The notes under the pieces: generated by a model | The model's input: the letters and a program-made list of their open reading frames with translations, nothing else | What the model was told of the DNA's origin: nothing | Database searches by the model: none | Translations under genes and position numbers: made by a program | In this document: positions 12,432 through 23,254 of the stretch, piece after piece | Numbering within the stretch: position 1 is the stretch's first letter | How the letters are laid out: the number at the start of each line of letters is the position of its first letter | From: Mercurialis annua | Lineage: Eukaryota > Streptophyta > Magnoliopsida > Malpighiales > Euphorbiaceae | Reading direction: 5' to 3' | NCBI RefSeq assembly: GCF_937616625.2 | Contig: NC_065570.1 | Location: forward strand, 69,901,665-69,965,664 | DNA: 64,000 nucleotides

Positions 12432-12611
12432 ACTGTGCGCCGCACAGTCCAACTGTGCGAACGCACAGCATACTGTGCGATCGCACAGTGCTGTGCGATC
12501 GCACAGTGCTGTGCGAACGCACAGTCTTGAAGGACTGTGCGAACGCACAGTCATGTGTGCGAACGCACAGTCCACTGTGCGAACGCACAGTGAGACGTGC
12601 GCTCGCACAGT
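12432..12611. repeat. Palindromic tandem array in 5' LTR, nine units
   Basis: Nine units of the form CTGTGCG-NN-CGCACAG, each self-complementary, spaced by 0 to about 10 bases. The two central bases vary (AA, AT, CT; the first unit is one base shorter). Each unit can form a 7-bp hairpin in RNA or a cruciform in DNA. Each also contains CpG pairs and, for the AT variant, the 8-base palindrome GCGATCGC. The array creates spurious open frames on both strands, which I do not treat as genes. Confidence 0.95.
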
Positions 12612-13908
12612 GTTTGGCCGATCGATATATTTTGGGTATTTGCTCGCCTACGCGTAGAATTATCGGAATTGATTAGTTTATCGGTTAACTATCGATTAGT
12701 AAACGAGTTACGTGTGTGTTTATATCTCGAGTCTAGAATGTCTATCGGGTTAGAGTCTCACTCGAGTCATGATTGTCTGTTTCTTAGGTCCGACAAGGCA
12801 ACCGGCTACTGGACAAGGAGCTTGACGGAGGTCGTGTAATAAAGTTTTTGGGGAAAAAGCAAGCAGTGAGTTTATATGTGTTTACTTTTGATGTATTGAA
12901 AATGCATTGCTTTTAAACGTAAAATAATTTATACGAATTGCATAACACGATTTGTTATCGAAAATGCTTTGTATGAAATACATGCATCATTATCTTGAAA
13001 CCAGTATAGATCCGATGAAACATGCTTTCCTATTGGGCGGCAATAGGAACTACGTGATCACTAGTTAAGTTCAAGCTATATACTCCTTCGGTTGTGTTTG
13101 AAAATGTTTTGTTTGTTTGAATATGAAATTCATATCGATCGATCGTTGGACTTTGAGATGGACAGTCACCTTGGTTGAACTATCCCGGGACTGTACCAAA
13201 TGGTATTGGTTGATCTGGTTGAACTATCCCGCAACCTACCAGCAAGATTAAGATATATCGTTTTGTTTGAAAGAAAGAATTTGGTTTTGATAATTCGATG
13301 AATCAAGGATTAGGGTTTCAATCGGAAGTTATATTTGGATGCATATGAATGAATGATTTATTGCATTGTTTTGTTTTATAGAATACTCAACTGTAAACTT
13401 ATGAACTCACTCAGTTTCGACTGACCCCGTTGTTATAACCATTTTTCAGGTAAATAGTCTTTTGACGTGACAGGCTTCTATTCTTGCTCCAGAAGTCTGC
13501 TTAGAAGTATGTATAGAAGAAGTATGTATCAGTAGTGCTGCAGTAGACTAGTCCTAGATATGTTTATAGTTTTGTCAAACGGTCTAATGTATATTTATAC
13601 TCTGATGTTTGTAAACTTGAATGGTGTTACTGCGCTTTAAACCGTTTGTTTTTGATGTGCGAAACAGGGCAATGCTTGATGTGGCATCGCATTGTAAGAC
13701 CCTAGTTTCTATTGATGGTTTTCAGAAAATGTACATAGATGTTTAATATCTTATCGTTAAAAAGCTTTTCTGAAAACGCTTGTTTGTTTTTATCGCAAAA
13801 AGTTTGTAATGGTTTTAGGCTTGCTACGGGTTTCGGAGCTACCACTCCCATTCCCTAGCGCCGGTCGCGGCTCGAGTTTCGAGGATGGAAATCGGGTCGT
13901 GACAATGT

Positions 13909-13920
13909 TGGTATCAGAGC
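13909..13920 (+). other. Primer binding site of the inner element
   Basis: TGGTATCAGAGC, four bases after the LTR, is complementary to the 3' end of plant initiator methionine tRNA, the usual primer for minus-strand cDNA in Ty1 and Ty3 type plant elements. Confidence 0.92.
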
Positions 13921-14219
13921 AATGGTTTAGTTTCCTAGGCCATTGCCTTATGTTTTGTGTGTTATGTGATCCTAGGATTGACAATGCCTTTAGGTTAAGA
14001 TAGGAACTACTGCAGCTATAGGATTCGAATTATGTCATTGAATTGTCTTCGTTTGTTTTCGCGCTTTCAACTCTTATCTATAGGATGTGAGTCTGTTATA
14101 CGTGTGTGATCGATAGTATACTAGTGCATCCGTTTGCATATATGATTAGTTTTGCGCTTAGAAGTAAGAATATGTTTATCGTATGATTGTTGATCGGGGC
14201 GTTGTTTGCTTTGGTCAGG

Positions 14220-15653
14220 ATGGCTGGCCAGAGACAAACTAGATCGCGTAGCGCTATGGCACGAGCAATAGCTGGAGAGGCTCAAGATGAGTCTTCTGTC
14301 CAGGGTGGACAGCAGGAACCGGCTGGAGCAGCTGGAGGAGGCAGAGGACAAGCTGCCAATGTGCAAGAACCAGTGCAGGCACCAGGAATGCCTCAACCAG
14401 TGAATTTTGGAGGATTTAATATGGAACAGTTTTTAACTGGAATTGCGACTATGGCAACAACTCACGTGGAGAACCAGACTATGCAACGGGAGCAATTGCT
14501 GCAACAACAGCAACATCTAATCGGGAATGTGGATAGAGATATTACTTTGGCTTACATGCGTCTTAAGCCAACTGCATTCAACGGTACTGGAGATGCGTTG
14601 GATTTTCTGGACGAAGTGGAGCGTAATGCTAGACGTCTCCAAGCTAATGAAAGGCATTCTATTATGATGATAGAAATGTCGTTGAAAGGACCAGCAAAGG
14701 ATTGGTTTCAACGTGTTATTCAACCGACTATGGATCAGATGACATGGGCTGAGTTTGTTAATCGCTTTAGAGAGTCCTATCTACCGTACTCAGTCACTGA
14801 GCTGCATCGGGATCGATTGCTGAATTTGGAAAAGGGAGATAGGTCGGTGCAGGAGTATGTTACGGATTTTACAAGATTGAGCCGTTTTGCACCAGACCTA
14901 AATGTGGATCCGGTTAGAGTGAATACGAGGTTCGTAAAGGGCTTAGGACCCGAGTTCGTGAGCTTGATGCCGAGTGTGACTAGGGATTTGGTTCAGCTGA
15001 TTGATAGTGCTCAACAAATTGAGTCTACCCTGATTAGATACGGGAGACTTCCAGATCCCTCTGATCGAGTACCGACTGGAAATGAGAATGTGTATGTGGT
15101 GCAGAGTGCTCCAGTACAGCCTCATGATGGAAACTTCCCTAGACCTCAGCGTAATCGAGAACGTAAAAGAGCTAGATATGATTCACAAGCTAATACGTTT
15201 GGAGAAGGATATAGTGCAAGGACAACAAGTGATGCAGGAGTTGAACCTCCTATTTGTCAGACCTGTAACAAGAGGCATTACGGAGTGTGCCATCTTGTCT
15301 CAGGAGCGTGCTTTAATTGTGGTCAGTATGGTCACTTTGCTAGACATTGTCCGAGGCAGATACCTCAAGGCTCAATGACCACTGTGGTGCAACCTTCCTA
15401 TAACCAACAGAGGACTGCATATCAGGCAACATCTGGATATGGTCAGACAGGAAGTACTTTTACTGGTCAGAGAGGCCGTGGTTATGGAAATCGTGGAGGA
15501 AGGAATGGTGGAGGTCGTGGTGCTGGTCAGACTTCACAGGCTGGTGGGGGTCAGGCCAGAGTTTTTGCTTTGAATCCGCCAGAGGCGCAAGAGTTTGGCG
15601 ATAATGTTCAAGGTATCTTTTATAATTCTTATGGACGTGTTAGTTTCTTTTGA
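14220..15653 (+). CDS. Retrotransposon GAG polyprotein, intact
   Basis: Intact frame of 477 residues from the ATG at 14220. An upstream in-frame ATG at 14187 would add 11 residues; I prefer 14220 because its MAGQRQTRSRS start is basic and gag-like. The Retrotrans_gag domain lies at about residues 110-230 (landmarks FNGTGDALDFL, GPAKDWF, LSRFAP). A spacer follows, then a zinc knuckle CFNCGQYGHFARHCP near 15310-15355 and a GR/GQ-rich tail. Gag assembles the virus-like particle and binds element RNA through the knuckle. There is no stop or frameshift, and no protease motif follows the knuckle. Because pol is absent, the intact gag suggests recent descent or function in particle assembly alongside a helper element. 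Confidence 0.92.
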   Translation: MAGQRQTRSRSAMARAIAGEAQDESSVQGGQQEPAGAAGGGRGQAANVQEPVQAPGMPQPVNFGGFNMEQFLTGIATMATTHVENQTMQREQLLQQQQHLIGNVDRDITLAYMRLKPTAFNGTGDALDFLDEVERNARRLQANERHSIMMIEMSLKGPAKDWFQRVIQPTMDQMTWAEFVNRFRESYLPYSVTELHRDRLLNLEKGDRSVQEYVTDFTRLSRFAPDLNVDPVRVNTRFVKGLGPEFVSLMPSVTRDLVQLIDSAQQIESTLIRYGRLPDPSDRVPTGNENVYVVQSAPVQPHDGNFPRPQRNRERKRARYDSQANTFGEGYSARTTSDAGVEPPICQTCNKRHYGVCHLVSGACFNCGQYGHFARHCPRQIPQGSMTTVVQPSYNQQRTAYQATSGYGQTGSTFTGQRGRGYGNRGGRNGGGRGAGQTSQAGGGQARVFALNPPEAQEFGDNVQGIFYNSYGRVSFF

Positions 15654-15698
15654 TAGGTACGTGAGCTAAAGTTTTAAATTCGAGGACGAATTTATTAT

Positions 15699-15711
15699 AA
15701 GGTGGGGTGAA
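15699..15711 (+). other. Polypurine tract of the inner element
   Basis: AAGGTGGGGTGAA abuts the 3' LTR and serves as the plus-strand cDNA primer. Just upstream is CGAGGACGAATTTATTATAA, a block I recall as typical of the 3' end of Tekay/Del chromoviruses. Confidence 0.8.
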
Positions 15712-17964
15712 TGTAATACCCCAATTATTTTAAGATAAATAAGTCGTGCCATGTGTCGTAATTTCCGATAAGTTAAGTTAAGAAGAATTTAATTTAATTT
15801 TATCGGGAATTTAGAATAATGTTTATAAAGCGGATTAGTGGGATTTAAGGAATTTAATATTGAAAATTTGGACGTGGAGGCATTTTGGGGCTAAATCGTA
15901 AATTTTGAAAAGTTTAGGGGCTAAAGTGCAAATTAGCCGATTAAGCCTCGAAAATAGGAATTTGAGGATTTTAACGGAAATATTATATTTTGAGATAGTA
16001 TTATTTATTGGATATGAATAATACGTATATGATTTAATAGAAAGATTAATTGAATAAGTTTTGGACTAAATTGAAACTTTTGAAAAGTTTCAAGGACCAA
16101 AGTGTATTTTAACCAGGTTATATATAAGATAACCTTCAGAAGGAAGGATACAGATCCTTCATTTCATCTTCTTTTTCCTTCTTTCATTCTCTCGATCGTT
16201 CTATACGGTTCCGACGCTCGATTCCGTTTCTCGTCCGTTTCCGACGTTCTATAACTCCAAACGATCGTATTTCGACGGGTAATCGCGGTAAGCTTGACGT
16301 TTTACCGTTTCGTTGATTATATTTTGAGTTATATCGATTCAAAGTTTTAGGCCACGAAACGATTTTATCGTTTTATCGATTATAGGATCGTTTTTGGATG
16401 TTTAGATGTTAGATTAAGCGTTTTGGATGAGTTAGGATCGTTTTTATATAGAAAGCACGTCGGATATCGGAAAGTTCGTTGAAAAGTTGAGCCAGGGTGA
16501 AAACCCGCTACTGTGCGCCGCACAGTCCAACTGTGCGAACGCACAGCATACTGTGCGATCGCACAGTGCTGTGCGAACGCACAGTCTTGAAGGACTGTGC
16601 GAACGCACAGTCATGTGTGCGAACGCACAGTCCACTGTGCGAACGCACAGTGAGACGTGCGCTCGCACAGTGTTTGGCCGATCGATATATTTTGGGTATT
16701 TGCTCGCCTACGCGTAGAATTATCGGAATTGATTAGTTTATCGGTTAACTATCGATTAGTAAACGAGTTACGTGTGTGTTTATATCTCGAGTCTAGAATG
16801 TCTATCGGGTTAGAGTCTCACTCGAGTCATGATTGTCTGTTTCTTAGGTCCGACAAGGCAACCGGCTACTGGACAAGGAGCTTGACGGAGGTCGTGTAAT
16901 AAAGTTTTTGGGGAAAAAGCAAGCAGTGAGTTTATATGTGTTTACTTTTGATGTATTGAAAATGCATTGCTTTTAAACGTAAAATAATTTATACGAATTG
17001 CATAACACGATTTGTTATCGAAAATGCTTTGTATGAAATACATGCATCATTATCTTGAAACCAGTATAGATCCGATGAAACATGCTTTCCTATTGGGCGG
17101 CAATAGGAACTACGTGATCACTAGTTAAGTTCAAGCTATATACTCCTTCGGTTGTGTTTGAAAATGTTTTGTTTGTTTGAATATGAAATTCATATCGATC
17201 GATCGTTGGACTTTGAGATGGACAGTCACCTTGGTTGAACTATCCCGGGACTGTACCAAATGGTATTGGTTGATCTGGTTGAACTATCCCGCAACCTACC
17301 AGCAAGATTAAGATATATCGTTTTGTTTGAAAGAAAGAATTTGGTTTTGATAATTCGATGAATCAAGGATTAGGGTTTCAATCGGAAGTTATATTTGGAT
17401 GCATATGAATGAATGATTTATTGCATTGTTTTGTTTTATAGAATACTCAACTGTAAACTTATGAACTCACTCAGTTTCGACTGACCCCGTTGTTATAACC
17501 ATTTTTCAGGTAAATAGTCTTTTGACGTGACAGGCTTCTATTCTTGCTCCAGAAGTCTGCTTAGAAGTATGTATAGAAGAAGTATGTATCAGTAGTGCTG
17601 CAGTAGACTAGTCCTAGATATGTTTATAGTTTTGTCAAACGGTCTAATGTATATTTATACTCTGATGTTTGTAAACTTGAATGGTGTTACTGCGCTTTAA
17701 ACCGTTTGTTTTTGATGTGCGAAACAGGGCAATGCTTGATGTGGCATCGCATTGTAAGACCCTAGTTTCTATTGATGGTTTTCAGAAAATGTACATAGAT
17801 GTTTAATATCTTATCGTTAAAAAGCTTTTCTGAAAACGCTTGTTTGTTTTTATCGCAAAAAGTTTGTAATGGTTTTAGGCTTGCTACGGGTTTCGGAGCT
17901 ACCACTCCCATTCCCTAGCGCCGGTCGCGGCTCGAGTTTCGAGGATGGAAATCGGGTCGTGACA
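15712..17964 (+). repeat. Inner element 3' LTR
   Basis: 2253 bp, same ends as the 5' LTR. The palindrome array is at 16510-16671 with eight units; the missing 18 bp is one GCGATCGC-type unit. Confidence 0.95.
16510..16671. repeat. Palindromic tandem array in 3' LTR, eight units
   Basis: Same array as in the 5' LTR with one AT-cored unit fewer (162 against 180 bases). The other units appear unchanged in order and sequence. Confidence 0.95.
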
Positions 17965-17973
17965 GATACCACT
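17965..17973 (-). other. Disrupted Copia primer binding site
   Basis: On the minus strand, the two bases after the Copia 5' LTR are AG, then TGGTATC, and then the inner element begins. The remaining bases (GGAGC) are found on the far side of the inner element at 11624-11628. So the inner element landed inside the 12-base tRNA-binding site. Confidence 0.88.
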
Positions 17974-18284
17974 TGTTAGCGCAGCAGAAAATAAATAAGA
18001 GAAGAGAAAAGAATCACACAAGATTTTTTACGTGGTTCGATCAATGCGATCTACTCCACGGCAGAGAGAGAATTTATTCTATATGTTTGTTGTGAGTTTA
18101 CAATAGGGTCATCACCTCTATTTATAGTGAACCCTTAAGACACAATTTAAGTCCTAATCCAATAAGGAACTAGACTATAAATCCTAAAAGGAAAACAATG
18201 CTAAACAAAGGATTAAGTATCCTAATCTAAATAGGAACAATATATCCTAATCCAAATAGGAACAATATGAGCCATAACTCAACA
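17974..18284 (-). repeat. Copia 5' LTR (right copy)
   Basis: 311 bp, apparently identical to 8650-8960; no difference was found by eye. Confidence 0.95.
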
Positions 18285-18289
18285 CGAGC
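18285..18289. repeat. Target site duplication CGAGC, right copy
   Basis: Second copy of the Copia 5-bp duplication; see 8645-8649. Confidence 0.95.
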
Positions 18290-18790
18290 CTCTTATATAT
18301 GTTAAACAGGGTCGTAGAGGTTTTACCTGTAACATTTATGTAGTAATTCCTCGAGACAGTAACTATGGAAGCTTTGATTCGCGAGCAATACATGTCTCTA
18401 TATTGCAGCCAAGCATGTCGGTCTTATGGGGAGTTTGGATTCAAGAGTTGCTGAGACGGTTGGATTAAAAGATGTTTTACGTTAGATGAAATTGAATGGT
18501 TTCTCTAATGTTCGTATGGAAATTCATTGCCAAGAGTTGATTTTAGCTTTTAAGAACCTAATTAGAGATTTATCGTATTTTTTAGATATTGTGTTTGATA
18601 GTTTTAATTTGTAAAGCTCAATAGATTGTATATCCTTTGACATTTGCTTATGTAAAACGCTCAGAGAATTTGGCCGCTCATTATTGGGCTAAAGCGATCT
18701 ATGTTAAGTCTGTGTGCAAGGAATAGAATATTCCCACCTCGTTTTTTGTTGATGTAATTCAGCCTGATTTGAACATGAGTAGAGTTCTTC
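18290..18790 (+). pseudogene. LINE-like RNase H remnant, 3' half
   Basis: Continues the remnant interrupted at 8649. In one plus-strand frame near 18655-18700 the translation reads FAYVKRSENLAAHYWA, matching the conserved V.R..N..AH.LA end of plant RVT_3-type RNase H domains. Further on, near 18735-18775, a PTSFFVDVIQPDLN-like stretch matches the usual C-terminus. Stops and frame changes show it is dead. Confidence 0.65.
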
Positions 18791-19795
18791 TTTGTCTCTC
18801 AAAATAATTTAAACTATATTGATGATTATAATTATATAACTATTGCAAAATTATTTTGTGTAGATCAGATTTTCATGGATCATTCTCATAAGAATTTTAC
18901 AAATTAAATTGCGGATGTCATTCACATGAAAGTGATCCATCATGATTCCTGTTTGGATAAAAGTTTCCATAGTAACTTCGACTTTCATACTATCCTTAAA
19001 TACTATCCTTTCAATTTTTTGCAATTTGATTACTATTTGCATCAACTGAAAGTTATCTTAACAATTCAGGTAAAAAAATTGCTTATCTAATTGTGTCTGC
19101 ACCACTTAATCAAAGTTCAGCTATTAAAAAATAATAAATAAAATGACAACAACTATTAGTTAAAAAAATTATAGTTTAGTGACCGCAAAAGAATTTAACT
19201 CTATAAACACTTTTTTTATTGAAAAAAAATATACACTAAACACAGAATTATGCTATTTATCATGTAATTATTTGCTTAAAGTGAAAAAATGGCTTAAAGA
19301 AAAGAAAAATTGAGGTAAAGACGAACACTAAACCCAATTCTCTCATTTACACCCAATAAACACAAAGAAAGATACAGCACTAATTTGTTTATTTTTCTTG
19401 TGTGAAATATCCCCTAATGGACACAAACTAAATTACAAACAATAATTTATTCTATTTGTTTATGCAGTGTGTAACAAAATTAATTAACAAATATTTCTTT
19501 CTTCACAAAAAAATAAAAAACAAATGCTCATCAACCCCACTATAGAATGGAACCCATGTGTGTATGGGCATAAATTAAAGAAGAAACAACTGTCATTCAT
19601 ACCGAGTTAGACAGAAAAAACCTGTATTTTCCATCGTGCACATCTTCATCCACTCGTTTTGTCCTCAATCGATCGATGATCCGCCAGTAAAACATATTTT
19701 AAGAAAAGCTTCGTCTTCCTTTTTGCATGTCTTGCGCGGTAAAAACATATTCATGTTTTGGATTCTTGAATTGCTAACTCGATCAGATGACTCAG
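18791..19795. other. Intergenic, 3' of the trihelix gene
   Basis: AT-rich, with no recognisable gene. The stretch next to 19796 is presumably the 3' untranslated region of the minus-strand trihelix gene. Confidence 0.6.
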
Positions 19796-22318
19796 TCAGT
19801 CACCATTAATGCCGAGTGAAGTTGGTGGTGGTTTACTTGCTACGACTTGAAAACATCCACCACCTTCATCTTCTTCCTCAGTATCGCCTTCATCGTCCTC
19901 GTCGTCGTCGTCTTCATCGTCTAATTGAATGTTTTGATTCATAATCTGCCTTCCATTAATGACTTCAGCATGCTGTAGGCTTCCTTGTAGGGGCGGCCAT
20001 TGCTGTTCTGGACGTACCATTAAAGGCTCCGTTGTCATCGTTGTCGCTGAACTAACATGAACAGGAGTGACTGAATTACTATTTTCGTTATAGTTCTTAC
20101 CTTTCTCCTTGTATATAGCATCGAGTTGGTGGAAATATGGGCATGTTTTTGAATCCCCAGACCTCTGCTTATTACTTTCTTTAACTTTCTTGAAATACTT
20201 GTTTATATTCTCCCATTTTTCTTTACATCTTTTCGAGCTCCGATTGTATCCAATTCTTCGCATTGCTGCTGAGATCTCCTCCCATAACGGCCCTTTTGGT
20301 CCATTTTCTTGATACTTTGTGTCAAGATTCGTTCTTATCTTAATTAGAGCTTCAACTTCAACTTTTGGCCATCTTGACGGGCTTGGTGCTAATGCATTAT
20401 CAATATTATCCATTCCGTTATCCTTTTTCGGAATATCCAACCTCGTTATCGGTAGTGACGGTGCTGGTGTGGGCGGATTCCTCGGCTGCGCCACCTGAAC
20501 CGGCGGTTGTGGTTGTGGTTGAGGTGGTGATGGAGTGATTATTGGCGGTGGGGCTTGAACTGGAACTGGAACTGGCGGTGGTGGTGGTTGTGGAATATCA
20601 AGCGTTAAAACTGCATTTTGCTGCCCGGAAATCTTCTGCAAGAATGCAATAACGGCGGCGTCTTTAGCCGCCGCAGTTGTTCGTTCTTGGATCAAGATTT
20701 CATGTTCTTTATTGATTCTTGAAATTTCTTGAACCCGCCAAGCATCTTCACGAGCTATTCTTTCATTCTCGCGTTTCTCTACAGTTTCCAAGAATTTCTT
20801 TTGCAAATCTTCTTGTTTCTTGATAACATCTTTCGTTAGTCTCTCGAAGAAATCTTTCCATCTCCGCTTTCTCTTCCGACTCCCATGCAATTCTTCGTCC
20901 GACGCCGTTGAAGACGACGTGGAGCTCGAAAAAAGATGCGAAGTCAGGTTCTGAAAAGTAGTTGGAAATATAATATTCTGATTATGAGAAGGATTTAACG
21001 GCTGTGATGATGACAATGGCATGGGACTAATGGTAGGATCCGAATTTGGGGTGATGACAATATTCACATGATGGCTATTTGTTGTTGCTGATGGAACAGT
21101 ACTGGCATGAGTAGTGACATTAGGAGGATTATTAGACCATGGCAATGTGGTGGTAGTGGTACTAACAATTTGATGAGGTGGCATTGTCACTGACTGTGGC
21201 TTTGATGGTACCGCTGGCGGTGGCTGTGGCCGCGGTGGTGGGGCTGGTGATTGTGATTGAGTTGTGCTTTCGAATGCTTCTAACTGATCGAAAAATCGAT
21301 ACGTTTTGCCTTCGGATTTTCCCGTTCGGCCATCCTTGGTTCGCTTGTGGTACTTATACACATTCTCAAATTTCTCTTTACATTTCTTGGCATTTCGATG
21401 ATAACCAAGCTCGGCTAGTTTCCTGATGACAATATTAATTTCAAGATCTAAAAATTAATGCATAATGAGACATAAAATCAACAAGAAATTATAGGAATAA
21501 TACAAAACAAGACTGTGATCAAACTTCTAAAGATGACATGAAATTAGCATACCAACAATTTACATGTCAGTAGTAGTATGCATATGCATTTATTAGGCTC
21601 ATTTTACTTCTTTACTAGGAATTACTATAAGACTAAAATGGAAAATAAAACAATTTAAAATGAAAAATCCAAAGAAGAAAGAAGACAATAAATTGTTCTA
21701 ATGATTAATGGGTTTTAAAGAATTTTTCATTAGAAAGCTACAGAATTGAAGAAAGAAGAAAGAAATTAGCTAAATTCAAAATGTAATGAAATCATTTCTT
21801 CATTAATTTAAGTCCTGAAAGATGCCAAATAAAATCAAGAAAACTGTTAAAAAAATGTTAGTATAAGCTTTTGTAAGATCCAAGAAATAAAGAAAAAAAA
21901 AACCCAAAAATTCAGTGAAAGTTGATGAATTATTCACAGATCTCTATGCAGCTCAATAAAAAATTTGCAGAAATTGAAAATTAAAGTAAGAAAAAAGATT
22001 AAATTTAAAATTTAATCACCTGGAAACCTCTTCCCATAATGGACCTTTAAGACTGGAGTCACGAAATACTGCATCCATATCGGACCTTATCTTCAATAAG
22101 GCCAAAGTTTCTTGTCTCGGCCACCGGTTAGCGCCGCAGCTCATCCGGTCAGCTTCATCGACGATGACCATTCTATCTTCACCTGAATTTGAACCACCAC
22201 CGCCACCACCGTGGCCGCCAACTTCAATATCTCCACTACCTTCATTGAAAACAACCCTAGTCGCGGTGGTGGCAAGTTCTACGGCGGAATCTGGCAGCAC
22301 ACTAGAGCCACCTTGCAT
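19796..22318 (-). CDS. DF1: GT-2-like trihelix transcription factor (DF1 type)
   Basis: Two exons: 22318-22020 and 21422-19796. The intron is GT-AG in phase 2 (AG|G). Product 641 residues. Trihelix domain 1 spans about residues 65-150 (RWPRQETLALLKIRSDM, then KCKEKFENVYKYHKRTK) and crosses the intron. A central basic/coiled-coil block follows (RKRKRRWKDFFERL, about 265-370), then a proline-rich linker. Trihelix domain 2 lies at about 447-535 (RWPKVEVEALIKIRT, KRCKEKWENINKYFKKVKE). The tail is strongly acidic. Two DNA-binding domains around a coiled coil define the GT-2 clade, whose members bind GT elements and repress or activate genes for root-hair, trichome and cell growth. The GRTGKSEGKTYRFFDQLEA block favours DF1 over GTL1. 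The first ATG in frame after a Gly/Ala-poor leader was chosen as start. The paralogue assignment is by memory of the family, not a search. Confidence 0.93.
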
Positions 22319-23219
22319 ACTGCCTTCTTCTATGTAAGCTATAGCCGAGCAATATTACCAAGAAAATTAAAATGTAAAGAAAAAATAAAATTTAGCAAAG
22401 AAAGGTGAATTCTATTAAGGGTTTTTAAGAAGAGCATAAATATGAAGGTAAATTTTTATTTTGTCTTTTAAAAAATAATTATTTGGTGGGATCTGCCTGT
22501 CAATATCAAAAGCAAAAAAAAAAAAAATTAAAATAGAAAAGAAACAAAAGGGTTTTTCTCAATCTTTTTATAAAAAGAAATTAAGCTATGGAATCTTTAG
22601 TTATATATTTTGTTTATTGTTGATTAAAAGGAGTGCTAGAAAGGGTCACATAAGGTTCTTTTTTATGCTTATCTCTCTACTTAGATATAGAACACCAAAA
22701 CCTTATCATGAATTAATTATTTAGATTAAACTTATAGTATATAGTAATTTATCTACATTTGAATTAAAAAATAAAATAATAAAATAATTCACTTTTGCGT
22801 ATTTTACGTTTTTAACGCGATTTTTATCTTTCCATAATTTTAAATATGAAGTACCAATTTTTTTGTATACTACGGAACGATGGATATTTTTTATATAAAA
22901 ATACTGAAGTGGATGAAGAAATATATATCAGCATGTCACTTTTATGATGTTTAAGTCAATACTTTTTAATTAAAAATTGTTCAACGTTCTAAATTATATA
23001 TAAAAAAACTAATAGTTCGGATCGAGTTTGTCAAAATTAAAATTTATGTTAAATTTATAAATTAGTCTATATTTATTGTTTATTTTGCAAACTTCCCTTA
23101 AATATTTAATACTAAATATTATTCAAAAATAAGTAGATACAAAAACAAATTTCAATAAGAGATTTTTCGAGTCAAATGTAAAATTATTTTATTAAATATG
23201 TAATTATTAATAGAAATAA

Positions 23220-23254
<35 letters not shown>

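Larger units (their letters stand above)
11634..13904 (+). repeat. Inner element 5' LTR
   Basis: 2271 bp, TG...CA ends. Carries a TATATATAAG box at 12041-12050, a pyrimidine-rich leader, and an 18-bp palindrome array at 12432-12611. It is 18 bp longer than the 3' LTR because of one additional array unit. Substitutions against the other copy are visible near 11850 (T/C) and near 12401 (C/T). Confidence 0.95.
11634..17964 (+). mobile_element. Nested gag-only LTR retrotransposon (TR-GAG type)
   Basis: A complete 6331-bp element: LTR (11634-13904), primer binding site TGGTATCAGAGC at 13909-13920, a single gag frame, polypurine tract AAGGTGGGGTGAA (15699-15711), LTR (15712-17964), with GATAC duplications outside. 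LTRs start TGTAATACCCC and end GTGACA. Only 58 bases separate the gag stop from the right LTR, so protease, reverse transcriptase, RNase H and integrase are all absent. The gag domain, the initiator-Met-tRNA primer site and the CGAGGACGAAT-polypurine 3' end resemble Ty3-type Tekay/Del chromoviruses, the likely source of enzymes in trans. Terminal-repeat elements carrying only GAG are a described plant class (TR-GAG). By eye the LTRs differ at two bases and one 18-bp repeat unit, so insertion was recent. Confidence 0.93.
8650..18284 (-). mobile_element. Defective Ty1/Copia LTR retrotransposon carrying a nested insertion
   Basis: Two 311-bp LTRs (8650-8960 and 17974-18284) that look identical by eye begin TG and end CA. 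They are bracketed by CGAGC duplications. On the minus strand the 5' LTR is on the right. A primer binding site beginning TGGTATC follows it after two bases, then gag-protease-integrase coding (11586 downward) and a purine-rich AAGGTGGAGAT tract against the 3' LTR (about 8961-8971). Without the nested element (11634-17964 plus one copy of its 5-bp duplication) it would be about 3.3 kb, shorter than an autonomous Copia, because reverse transcriptase and RNase H are missing. Gag and integrase motifs resemble the Tork/Tnt1 group. Confidence 0.93.

Noticed and set aside
12432..12611. CRISPR-like appearance of regularly spaced palindromic repeats
   Set aside because: Units are 18 bp with spacers of 0-10 bases, inside a plant LTR and duplicated with it. 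There are no cas genes and no unique spacers.
12366..12676. Open frames on both strands over the palindrome array, repeated at 16444-16736
   Set aside because: They arise because the array unit has no stop in several frames and is self-complementary. The translations are simple repeats and change length with the array, so they are not genes.
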